This document shows, in pieces, positions 25,690-36,749 of a stretch of DNA of 64,000 nt. This stretch comes from Haemonchus contortus (taxonomy: Eukaryota > Nematoda > Chromadorea > Rhabditida > Trichostrongylidae), in NCBI GenBank assembly GCA_000469685.2, contig LS997566.1, positions 23,637,432 through 23,701,431 on the forward strand, given 5' to 3'. The notes beneath the pieces are model-generated. The model was given only the letters and a program-made list of their open reading frames with translations. It did not search any database and had not been told where the DNA came from. The translations under genes and the position numbers were made by a program. Every line of letters begins with the position of its first letter. Position 1 is the stretch's first letter.

Positions 25690-26200
25690 CGAGCTGAGGA
25701 AGAAATGCTCCGCGTAGGGATCACTCGAGAATATCAAGGGATCAGTGAAGAGGACAAAGAACATCCGTCTCCGCGTTCACCTTTTTTCGATACTGCAGTC
25801 CTTCCTGATTTGACGTACGCCTCGGAGACTTGGACTCTCCAAAAGCAGGACGAACATGCCGTCTGCGTTACTCAACGTGCTTTGGGTGGGATGATGCTCG
25901 ACTCGCGATTTCCTTATACACGCAACCACAAGAGGGAATCCGGAGTTTCGCGTTTCGCCAACGAACGAAAATCAGGGATGTCACCGTTTACGCCAAGAAA
26001 TCGAAGATTATCCGGACAGTTATGTTTTATCGTGATTACCGCTGGACCAGAGCGGTTACTGACTGGATCTCTCGGGACGTCAAACAAACACAAGGGCGGC
26101 CGCCAGCGTGATAGTCAGACTTCTTCGCGAAAGCTCTGAACGGAAGGAATTCTGCGCATCGGGTCTCTGAAGCGAGGAAGATCCACAGGACCACTCCTGC
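25690..26200 (+). mobile_element. RTE-type LINE C-terminal fragment
   Basis: Blocks typical of the region after RTE reverse transcriptase are present in two alternating frames. They are TAVLPDLTYASETWTLQKQD, CVTQRALGGMML, then WTRAVTDWISRDVKQTQGRP and a following FFAKALNE-like segment. A frameshift lies at about 25900-26000. No polymerase catalytic motif remains, so it is a dead fragment. Confidence 0.75.
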
Positions 26201-26833
26201 TTGCGACAGGGACGAATGTAAGCGTTCGTTCGCTCGATAGAATCGATGATCAACCAGAGGGCAGGTTATAGATGGTATCCCTATCTAGAGGATGTTTCGG
26301 CAACACGTTTTGTGCTTTTCAGAATATTGTGTGTTAACGCACGAGGCGTGCACGAAGTGATGAACGCGGGTGCTAAGACGTGTCCAAGTAGCATCGTAGC
26401 GTTCGCCTGTATGACTCCGCTATTACCTTGTCGACCGATTGGCTATGTCCCATCCATTTGTCGACCGATTCGTTATCCCAGCGATATATCGACTGAATGG
26501 CGTTATTCCATTGCGAAGATGAAACAAGAGGTAGCGAAAGTGCGAAAACTCATGTTTACAAGAACTGCAGTAGAAACTACTTTGTTGAAAAAATATTCAA
26601 GTTCATTGTATGCTCAAGGGAGAATAAGCGCTCACTGAATGCGCACAAGAAACTGAATGTTCCTCATAATCGTGACACGTGCCTTCTACCGCACTTAGAG
26701 ACCCAAATCTGTAATTTCGTCATCATGCACTGAATGCTGGTTTTGATAGTTGACAGAGAAATAAAAGCAAAGAAGCTAAAAACCTCACGGGTGGAACCGA
26801 TGCAGCCACTTCTAGAGGCAGGACAACCAAATA

Positions 26834-28049
26834 TTAGATTGTCGGAAAAGTATTTGCGCCTTTTGCAATTTTTTTTACTTATTTTTTCCTTCCCAAAAAC
26901 TAACAATTAACAAATTATGCACCATCGTTATCGACAAGGTATTGCCATTCTTCAGGCAACATGTGGTTCCTGCTTACGTAAAACTCCTGAAGTTTCGAGG
27001 AGGAAAACCAATCAATATACGTCTCGAGTTGATTCACGTAATCGAGCTTCTTATCTTTCGCATGGTCCGACAGCGACAGGAGTAGATGATAATCCGTTAG
27101 AGATAGGTCTGGTGAATATAGTGGGTGGGCCATAACATGCCATCTCAGGCTTTGAAGCTTCCTCTGGGTCTCCTTCGAAAAGTGTGGGCGAGCACTGTTT
27201 TGGAGAAAATAGACTTTCCCGAGTTTCTCTCCTAGAGCTGCAGCAATCCGGTCCACAGAGCACACTGGGCTTCAGTGCTGACAGCGGAGTTTAGTGGTAG
27301 AAAGTCCTAGTGAACGATCCTGTTGAATGGCTTCAAACGCTTGGCATTGCCTTCTGAGGTAGGAATTCGGGATTGGAGGTCGGGATTCCATGCGCATTCC
27401 TCGTGTGGTTTAAGTAGGGAACACACTTCTCGTCGCCAGTGATTAAGTCTTCCAGCCACGCGAAGGTGCGTCGGAAAGTCATCAAGTTAAGGCATGAACC
27501 CTTCTTCATTTGGAGGTCGTGACCACCCAGATCAAAACTTGTCCATATCTCCGAATCTCCATTTCTTTCCAAGGCGATGCAAATGGACAGCTGTTGTGTC
27601 GTGATGGCTATGAGCTCCTGTCTCAGCTGATGAGTACTAAACTTGGAATCTTCTTCAACCAGCTTCAGGAGATAGTCATCATTGAGCTCAGCTATTCTCC
27701 TAGATCTTGCTTCTTCGGTCCACTCAAAGTGGCCATTTTCGAACTTCTTGTACCAACTTCTTGATGTGCTATTAGAGCCAATGAATGGTCCTATTGCATC
27801 GCATATTCTCCCTGTCGCTCAATTTGGATTAACGTTTTTTCTGAACTTATGAGGAAAAGATAGTCTGGCTAGCTTTGAGTCGAGAGCGATTCTTGCAGTC
27901 ATAACCGTTGCGAAATGCTACGGTAGATATGGTGTGGAGAGCGCATTGACCTGCACTTACACATATTCCGCAGTGAAGGTTCTAGAGCAATCCCCAAAGA
28001 TTTCACAATATGGAAACCAAAATGCGCAAATACTTTTCCGACAACCTAA
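26834..28049 (-). mobile_element. Mariner element, both ends intact
   Basis: The 26-bp terminal repeats match at 25 positions (TTAGATTGTCGGAAAAGTAT... at 26834; ...TACTTTTCCGACAACCTAA ending 28049). They are flanked by TA at 26832-26833 and 28050-28051, the mariner target duplication. The total length of 1216 bp is normal for the family. The transposase inside is broken. Confidence 0.9.
26926..27830 (-). pseudogene. Mariner transposase pseudogene
   Basis: The mariner (D34D) order is preserved in shifting frames: an SRSWYKKFENGHFEWTEEAR helix-turn-helix end, ITGDEKCVPYLNHTRNAHG (first Asp region), LQNSARPHFSKET (usually HDNARPH) and YSPDLSLTDYHL (third Asp). At least two frameshifts are present, and the second catalytic Asp is replaced in QNSARPH. 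The product cannot be active. Confidence 0.85.
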
Positions 28050-28249
28050 TAGTAAACGCAGATCATATGTTCAGGTAAGATCGTGGGTCATGTTATCATG
28101 TGTTTCACATACCCTTAATCCTACTACATATAATTCGCTGAGTGTGTCTGTTGGTTGTCGGTGTGTTTCTTTGTGTTTGTGTATGTATGTGCCGGTGTGT
28201 GTGTCGGCGTGAGCTTGATCGGAACTTCATAACTCATGTTCTCGTGGAA

Positions 28250-29230
28250 TAGGAACACTAATGGCAGGTAGTAGTACCAGACTTCGCCTACAGGGGCGGA
28301 GTGTGCGCGAAAGAATTTCTCGACCGTAAATTCATAACTCCTGTTGACTTACGCCTAAAGCGTTGAAATTCGATAGGAGTACAGACAGCAAGATAGGAAC
28401 ATTCGTGGCAGGCAGCAGGGCCAGACTCCACCTACAAGGGGCGGAGCGGGCGCGCGATGTAGATTTTCAACCGCACATTTAGAACTCCTATTTGCGTGGA
28501 CCTAGAGCGTTCAAAGTTGGTAAAATTATCTCTATCAGCTCTAGTCAATTGTTATCACCTCCTATCATACATTATCGATATGTGATAGGAGGTGATAACA
28601 ACTAAAAGAGCTGACAAAGAGCCTTAGAAGGTGGTAGCAGCAGGATCCGTTACCTCCTTCGTGTAAACGGTATGGTCTTGGCACTTTAATAAGGAATGTG
28701 GATTAAGAAGGGACCGCAGATGTTCAGTGATAAGGATTGATAACAAATGCTAGAGACTGTTAACGAGCCAGAGAAGGCAAGAGTAACTAGGTCACAATAT
28801 CTTTCATATTAACAGTGGGGCACTTCAGTAGGCCTGGGATGTGAGAGGAACGAAGGTGATTGGTGACAAGGACTGATTACAAGCGGGCAAGGGCAGACAA
28901 AGAACTTAGAAGGCTAGAGCCACTAGGTTTGTAATCCCCTTCGCGTCAACAGAGGGACCTTGGCATTTTAATAGACGATGTGGAATATGATGTGGTAGTA
29001 GGTACTCTGTGATAAGAACTGATGACAACTGATAAGAGCTGATAAGGGACCTTAAAGAGCAAAAGCCACTTACCTATTAAATCATGACGGCTTTGGTATT
29101 CAAGATCAAACATAGATTTTTTTTGTGTTTCATTCAGTGAGACGGGATGGTAGAATAGAGTGGCAAAAGTGAGTAGTAAGGGCGGTGATAGAGACCCTCA
29201 GCCACACTCCGATGGGCGGATGAGAATTTT
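28250..29230 (+). repeat. Composite repeat with hairpin and ~140-bp units
   Basis: Two similar blocks (around 28257-28330 and 28395-28470) share GGCAGGTAGTAG / CCAGACTTCGCC / AGGGGCGGAG themes. A strong palindrome and then three or four diverged units follow, each holding GACAA..GAG, 'cttagaagg' and TTGGCATTTTAATA-like stretches (28600-29090). The end (29110-29230, TTTCATTCAGTGAGACGGGA... TGATAGAGACCC) recurs inverted at 63.6 kb. It is probably a non-autonomous mobile repeat. Confidence 0.6.
28551..28599. repeat. 17-bp perfect hairpin
   Basis: GTTATCACCTCCTATCA (28551-28567) is perfectly complementary to 28583-28599, with a 15-base loop. Weaker pairing continues outwards (AGCTCT... with ...AGAGCT). 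Confidence 0.85.
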
Positions 29231-29239
29231 ATTCAGTTC

Positions 29240-30577
29240 TTGCTATTAGGTTGCGACCGCTACCCAGCGAGATTTGTGACTCAACGAAGGATTCTTTTTG
29301 TTCGATATCATTCGTAGCAAAACTTAACCGACCGCCAGTAATCTGAACTTCTCAACCAATCATATCTCCGTGAAGCAAAAGGTCTATTGATAACGACATA
29401 ACGGCATCTAATAATGGTGTTATCATCACTTGAAACATTTAAGAGTTCCGCCAAAGGCTCATTTGCCCAACAGTTGAATCTTTCATGGGTATTTAATTTC
29501 AAGTAAAATAGTAAAGGTTGAGAATTCAAGTTAAAGGCATAAGCACCGACTTACACTGAACACCATTCACACTGTCCTATTAGTCTTGGGCCAAACTAAA
29601 TGTACAGGAAAATATTTGTTTCAAAGGAGTGTAGAGTGTAGAGTGAGCCGATCACTACAACTGTCAAGGAGGGAACTTCGGCATTAGCCTGGCGAACGGA
29701 CAACTGCCTGGTAGATAAATAAATGGATTACTAACTGTCAATCGTCATCATCAATAGAACTTTTGGATCAATTTTACGTGGACATTGGACGTTTTAAGGT
29801 ACCCTGAGCATATTCATACAATCAGAGACGTGTTCACTTGCATGCGTACGTAATAGCTTCACTTTTATCTACCAGAGTATTGTGAAGAAATAAACAACTT
29901 CCATAACTAACGCCTGACACACTCACCACAACATCGCAGACCTTGTTGAACAACACGAACCCTCGCCAACATCTCTGCCCACCCTAAACTGATCAGTATA
30001 ACTGCCGCCAGACAAAATCTTTGCAACGCTTTGAGTCTGCATTTAACACATGCAGTTATAATGATAATTCACAAAACAGAAGCCGGACAGCCAGTGTTCT
30101 TCTGATGTCAGTAAAATTTGGAGTGTCACATTTATATAGATACCATGAAAGAATGCAACAAAAGTTACAATAATAATATGATTATTTCTACAACAATGAC
30201 GTTTTTGGAGAAGTGATACATGAACAAAAAAACTGTAATATCATGCACTAAACAGCTTCTGATGTGAGAGATTCCCGTTACAACGATTCTGCAAGGTGAC
30301 TTTATCACTGCTTGTTAGATTAAGGTCTTCTTTTTGGTTTCCGCTGAAGTCTTTGCGGCTGTAGAAATATTGAACTTTTCACAAAAAAAAAGAAACAAAA
30401 AAACCTAAAATTAGACTCAACTCAGTTGAAGAGCTAGAAAAATAAATAAATAAATAAAACTACTAGTTATATGAAACGCGAACATCAGATTATCTTCAAA
30501 ATAGACGCACTGTTACGCTCACATCAAACAAATGCTTTCCAAAAAACAGCATAAGATTCCATGGAGAGAAGGCATTC
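29240..30577. other. Region downstream of rnp-1, no gene seen
   Basis: The stretch is AT-rich, with an (AAAT)n microsatellite at about 30440-30460. It contains no open frame with a recognisable domain and probably includes the rnp-1 3' UTR immediately below 30578. Confidence 0.5.
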
Positions 30578-33500
30578 TCACATAATATTTAACTTTACTA
30601 AGCCTCCAGTCTGATAAGACTGCTGCTGCTGAGGAACCATCGACGACTGACGCTGAGGAGATTGTTGGAAGGTTGGCTGGCGCTGGTACTGCCCCACCAT
30701 TTGCTGCTGAACTGCCGGTTGTTGTTGTTGCATCCAAGAACTGCCCGTGTTCACTCCAGCGTACGGCGCATCTTAAGATCATAAAACTTACCAGAAGTTT
30801 CATAAACTTACATTCCTGATCTTAACCTAAGCTATTTACAAAGTACCTTTCGTGACTCGTGAGTTCTATATTGATTTACGAACCTTCGACACTTAATGCC
30901 TTGCGGGTACGGTCGCATACAGTCAGCCAATTTTTAGCTACGACATAAGTTACATCAAAACGAAACAGAAGCATTATGGGGTTAGGGACGTGGTCCTGTT
31001 GGCAAGGAACTTGGGAAGAAAGTGAGTCACCGCCCTAGAGACAGATGTTTTTATGCAATCAGCCCCTTGAGATCATGCAACTCCTATTTTGCGTTGGTTT
31101 TGGGCTTTATATCTCATATTACTGGTGCTTTCCCCTTCCAAAGGGCCGTACCAAATATCGATGCAAAACCACACATAAAAAACAAAACATCATCCAAACC
31201 CCTCAATCAGTCCTTGGAGAACAAAATCATGGAAGCACGTCATGCCAGATGTCAACGCGAAGGGGGATACGTGGCCTCTTGAGATTGATTACATGAATAC
31301 ATGTCGCCTAACCATGACAGAGCGCTACTTGATTTTCATTTTGAGTTTCGCACTGACAGTTAATCTGCTGGCTCTCTTTTGAGTGAAGCCTGATGGTATG
31401 CAACAGCGAAAACTCAATATCTTACGAGGGCATTAAACTTCGAAATTTTACCAGTAAAATAAGAACTCAGGAGTTTCGAACAGCACATATTCAGAACATT
31501 TCGAAGCAACATAAAGATTGCGGTTGCATCATTTTTCATTTTGAAAAATTGAAACCAAATAGTCATTGGAGACAAACTTCCGCCGAGAATTCGAAGACAA
31601 TTTGACCAAGGCAATGTTCGGGCAGATTAATTCAAACGCAAATGTACAAAAGTACACGTACTCAGAGTGGTCTGCTGCACCTGTCCCAAGCCCAGCTGAG
31701 CTCCCGTCTGCTGCTGCTGCTGCGCTTGTTGTAACCCTACGCTCTGCCTGAAAAACGATTGAGCATGTCGAGTGAGCAGAAAAAATACATCAAGGAACAT
31801 GACTACAACTCACAAATACTGCTGTGTAGTCATCGGTGCTGATGATTGGACTCCGATCGTAGACTGCTGTTGTTGAACGGCCTGAACACGACATTCGAAC
31901 AAAATAATTCCTTTTTTAATAGGTTGGGACCACTTAAGTCAGTTTTTATAAAAGATTTCTGATATATTTCACCTTTAATTCCTTCTTCGAAATGTTGAGC
32001 AGTATTTTCACCCAGTGTTTTTTTTTCGAAAACGTACCTACCTGTCCTCACCTCTGTCTGCCACTTCCTCGAAACAGACCTAAGGAGTAAATTTACCACC
32101 TGATCAGAACAATGCACAAACATTGCGTAAGGCTCTACTGAAGCAATTGAAAGGGTGACGAATTTCCCTAGACTAAGTGGTATGGTTTGAGTTCGGTGGG
32201 TCAAACAATATACGAGGACACATTTACAAACATGGAAACATAGTGAGCGAAATTAGAAGCGAGTTTGGTCTAAATTCATGAAAGGGGACGGGAAAGCAAA
32301 TAATGCAAGTGTTTATAAGTTAACGAAACTGAAAATATTCTATTTAACAGTAACTGCTTTTCTTTTGATGGTACTGGATGACAACCCAACCTAATGAACT
32401 TTAAACAAAATACTCACAGTAACATAAGGTACACCTTGTTGAGGCTGTACATTCACGAGACCTTGGTGCATTGTTGCACCAACAGTTCCATACACGGGAG
32501 CGGTTTGGTTGGGGAGGTAGGTTGTTTGTTGAGCAGGAACAGCGCCCATTTGAGGCACAGCTGCCATCTGTTGTACTTGAGGAGGTGTGGCGACAGCATA
32601 AGGAGCCTGAAGTTTGATTACCTATGAAGAGAAATATCCAACTTTGCTTTATCCTAGCGATGTCCCCATTGTGACTGTTCACATTCATTTAGCAAACCTA
32701 ATTTGTTTGATTGAAAAGTTTTATCAACATCTTTGTACCTTTCCATAATTGAAGGAAAGCATTCTACATGCTCATCCTATTATAGCAAAAATAAAGCACC
32801 TTTAATGAATATGGATGGCTTCCACCAATAGCTGCAGGTTGAGTATAAGCTTGCGGCTGAGGAGCGATGTAGGGAACGGCAGCCGAAGAAAGTCTGAATT
32901 AAATATCAGAATGATTCATTTAAATGGGGTATACTGTCCTAATACGTTGCAAAACATTATTCCCTATAACATGGCGACTCGACGTGAGCGAAAGCGTAGC
33001 GCTGCGATAATACGATTGCGAATCAGCATAAACCGTTGACAATGTCTCACTTACGCGACGCGACTAATGTTTAGTGAAAACGGTTATCGACTGCAGTGTG
33101 AAACGACGACGACTTCAACCTCCTGGACGATTGAGGAGTACGCGTAACTACGAGATTTAGTCAAACGGTGACGGAAATACTGAATTCTCAACGAATAATT
33201 CTAGCGGGAAGACTTTCAATGATGCTGTATGATTGAACTGCCGCACCAACCAGTAAGAATTGTACGAGAAAGTAGGAATAGAGTATGGCCCTCTAGGCGC
33301 TGGCGTTGTTTCTCCAACCTACCAACCTGTGCTCACCGGCTAATGAGAGTGAGATAAAGATATAATCAGAATTTTGACCTTACAGTATCATGATTTTTAA
33401 TGCTGAGACAGAGATACATGCAGGTACGACGAGCAGAATAATTGTAATTTTTAAGAACCGTGTCGCTCAGGACTACGCTCAAGTCGACGTGACGCGTGAT

Positions 33501-36268
33501 ATCACACATTTGCGAGATCGTAACGTAGATAAAAATATGGAGACAGCGATAAAAATCGCACGACAAAAACGAGAGCGAAAATCAAAACCGACGAATTCGA
33601 GCGACTGAAATATTTTTCTGCCCGAAATTGCAGAAGTTATAGATGTTCATCGAATTAACGGTCACGAAACGACGACGAAGAACAAAAGACGCCTTAGAAT
33701 TAGTCGGTGAGCACAACATGACAAAGCTGCACCAGCGTATCTCCGACTTTCCACTTTTGTATTCGCTAGAATCTTAGCTTTCCAATTTTGCTGGTATATC
33801 TTCAAAATAAATTCTTCCAAACCCTAAAATTATATTTATAAAATCGATAAACTGCATAAGCAGTACTGTGTAGATGGTGTGCCCAAAGGCGCAAATGGCG
33901 TGACGTAGACCGATCCAGCCATGCCATTACGTTTTGCATGAATTTCCTTCTGCAGTCGTTCACGATAATAAGTATATCGCTGCCGAGATAAACTGTATTC
34001 CTCATAGAGTTGTTGTAGTTCACTGAAAATGAAACATATTCAGATGAAGCGCACGAGAAAGGAGGTCAAATTTTACAATCAAGACTGGAATAAACGCCAG
34101 TCGGGAAGAAAATGCGCTACAAAGAAAGGACGATGGAACCAAATTACGCTGAAGACGAAGATCATAACACACAACGGGTGAAAACACAACGATTCTGGAA
34201 CTGCGTAGGTCAGTATTCTAGGTAATGAATGAATGTTGTTACTCACGGTTCTGGTGGGCGTGGTATCTCCTCGTCGACCATGCTGATCATCTGAACTGCC
34301 CTTTTCGCATCAGGACCATCTCTGATAAAAAAAATCAATAAGTTCGGAGACAGGCAAGCAAAACTAGAAAATTTAAAAGAACTCACATTGCACCGGCTGG
34401 CCGCTTCACTGCACCAGTAAGATCTATTTTGATTGTTTGGGTAACTCTGAGTAAAAAAAGAATGGGCTATCTTGTCATTAAATCACGATAACGACTTATA
34501 GTGGTTGACTAGCTACCAATTCAGATTGAACATACTGATTATTCGGATCTTTGGGACAGTTTGGCGTTTTGTGGTCTGTTGAAGCACAGCGGAAGCATTG
34601 ATTCGACATTCCAGGTTGAGAGCGCAATTTCGATGTTGATCTGAGAAACAAACAAAGATGATCAACACACAGAGTCCAGAATTAGCACATAAGTAAGTTG
34701 CCACAAGTCTAATTTACTTGTGCTATAGAACGATCACGGTCTTGACCCAACATATCCCTTTTCCCAGAAACACTGTCTTAATTCACTATCACAGCTCCAA
34801 TGAAAGGAAAGAACTTTGCCCCATAGACACTTCGTTTAGGAGGGAAATATGTAGCATATTTCTAAAGCTACTAGAATGACTTTTTCAGCCTAATTGGTTT
34901 GAAACTTGCATATAATTTAGCACTCTGATGCAGAGTACCGCTACAATTTTTTCATTAGCATGATGATTTGCTGATGACTCTATGCGTATTATCTGAAGAT
35001 TCTGATCTCGGGATAAGAAACTAATGTAATATCCGCTATTAGCAACACCAATCAAGCCCTACAAATCTTGTTTACTAAAAATTAGCTCTTGTAACTGAAG
35101 TCTTTACAGCTGGGTATAACGAAATCAACAATAAAAGTATTGACAGCATAGATGAGAAAACTCACAGCTGAATGTGAATATTTTTTCCTTCTAAAGTGTA
35201 GCCATTCAACCTGTTGATGATTGACTGTACATCATCATCCTCAATATGCTGAAATATCAAAGATTCTTCAGAGTTTGTATGCTCTTGATAGCTAAATCGT
35301 ACTTCAAAAGAAATCTGTTAATTTAATGGAAAATAAACCTTACCGGCGAAAAAAAGGCGAATCACCTTGAAAAAATGATCTCAAAAAAAAATTTGCGTCC
35401 TTGCCTGCACTCTTTTAGATGCGAGAGAAAATCTTTTTGAGCAACCAGTATTACATCTTAGCCAAAAGAATACAGATTCGGAAGCCTTAGAAGAGGAGGA
35501 CCAGTTGGTAATATGATTTCTTTATACAAAAAGCAGGGATGGGGTAGGAATGGACCATTCAACTGACTCACCCACTCTGGTGCTCGATCAATCTTTGAGC
35601 TTTAGTATAAAAAAGTTTATTCTCTTGGCTAAGAAACATTTTAAGCACCACAATCGTCAAGCCCCCCCCCCCCCCCCCAACTGCCACCGTTCCTTCAGTC
35701 TAGCGTCCAATGTTGGATAAAAGCGGTGCCTCCCCCCCCCCCCCCCCCGATTACATTTCTGCCCGTACCACATCTTTTGAATGCGAAGGCCTACTCCCAT
35801 CACGCATGGGACGCATCAAACATCCCCTTGGGGGAAGAAAATTAGATTTCTTCAGTTCAAAAAAAAATTAATGTTGAACCAGATGCTCCCCTCAGGACCA
35901 AGTCATATTCCGGTATTGATGGAATTTAGCGCGGCGGTATTCCTATCCGAATTCCCGCGCCGAGCAGCAATGGTTCAGCGAAATCACCGTAATCCCTAAG
36001 GTTCGTAAAAATTTAATTTCCTCGGCACAGTGCGCGATCGCAAGCGAGGATGCCGTTCAGGCGAAAGGACATATACTAAGAGCACAGCACAATGGTTCTA
36101 CGATATTTCCACCAGAAAAACAATGACATGACAAAGTGACAAACTTACCACAAAGGCATAATTTTTCACGACATCGCACTCGGTTACTTTTGTGAATTGT
36201 TGAAAAACCTGCTTAAGTTTTGTTGAGTCCACAGTGTCAGCGAGATTCCCCACGAATAATTTGACCAT
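30578..36268 (-). CDS. rnp-1: RNP-1-type RRM and zinc-knuckle RNA-binding protein
   Basis: Eleven exons were read: 36268-36149, 35248-35166, 34640-34517, 34446-34387, 34321-34247, 34022-33867, 32893-32800, 32621-32418, 31881-31814, 31747-31662, 30771-30578; about 420 aa. The N-terminus is one RRM (KLFVGNLA as RNP2, KNYAFV as RNP1, then NRLNGYTLEGKNIHI). A CCHC zinc knuckle follows (CFRCASTDHKTPNC, spacing C-x2-C-x4-H-x4-C). Next come a conserved MVDEEIPRPPEPELQQLYEEY segment split over an exon junction and a long Gln/Pro/Ala-rich tail. The start is 5 nt after a TTTCTAG acceptor, as expected for a trans-spliced leader. It lies downstream of dpy-30 on the same strand. The exon 3-4 join leaves the frame off by one (see findings). 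Confidence 0.88.
35660..35750 (-). repeat. Two long C tracts in rnp-1 intron 1
   Basis: Two runs of about 18 C on the plus strand, about 50 bp apart, are G runs in the rnp-1 transcript. They could form G-quadruplexes; they are also sites where sequencing is unreliable. Confidence 0.8.
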
Positions 36269-36749
36269 GCTTTCTAGAAAGGCAAATAAGATGAATTTCC
36301 ACGGGATTTAAACCTATCACCTACGTGTCCAGCAAAGCGATCTGACCGAACCTCCACAAAATCTCTACGTATAAAATGCCGCTGTTCGAATGAAGGAAAA
36401 CCAGGGCTTTCACGTCGCTGGCACTGGTACAAAAGAAAGAAAATAAAGTCGTGAGAAGATACCATTGTGATCCTTTAGGGACACATTCACTTCAAGACCA
36501 CACTTTCAAGTGATGAAGCTTCATTCGTAATCGAGAAGAACGAGCAAATACAAATAAAAAAAAGAGTGAACAAAACATTCAAAAGGATTTCTGCCATGGA
36601 TGATTAAGCAGCAACTTTGAAGGGTTAAAACAAAGTGATTTGTCGAATTCAATCATCTACAGCGCATATTCGTTATACAAGGCGGGGATTATAAAGGAAT
36701 AACAACAGTTGAGTTTCGCTTCCAAGATTTGAAAGAGATAGAAGGTGGT
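36269..36749 (-). promoter_or_regulatory. Intercistronic region of dpy-30/rnp-1 pair
   Basis: 481 bp separate the dpy-30 stop from the rnp-1 start. This is short for independent promoters in this gene-sparse DNA, and a TTTCTAG acceptor lies just before the rnp-1 ATG. This fits an operon whose second gene receives a spliced leader. No canonical AATAAA was recognised on the sense strand. Confidence 0.5.

Noticed and set aside
35660..35750. CRISPR-like or tandem-repeat array at the C tracts
   Set aside because: There are only two homopolymer runs with unrelated flanks and no repeat-spacer structure.
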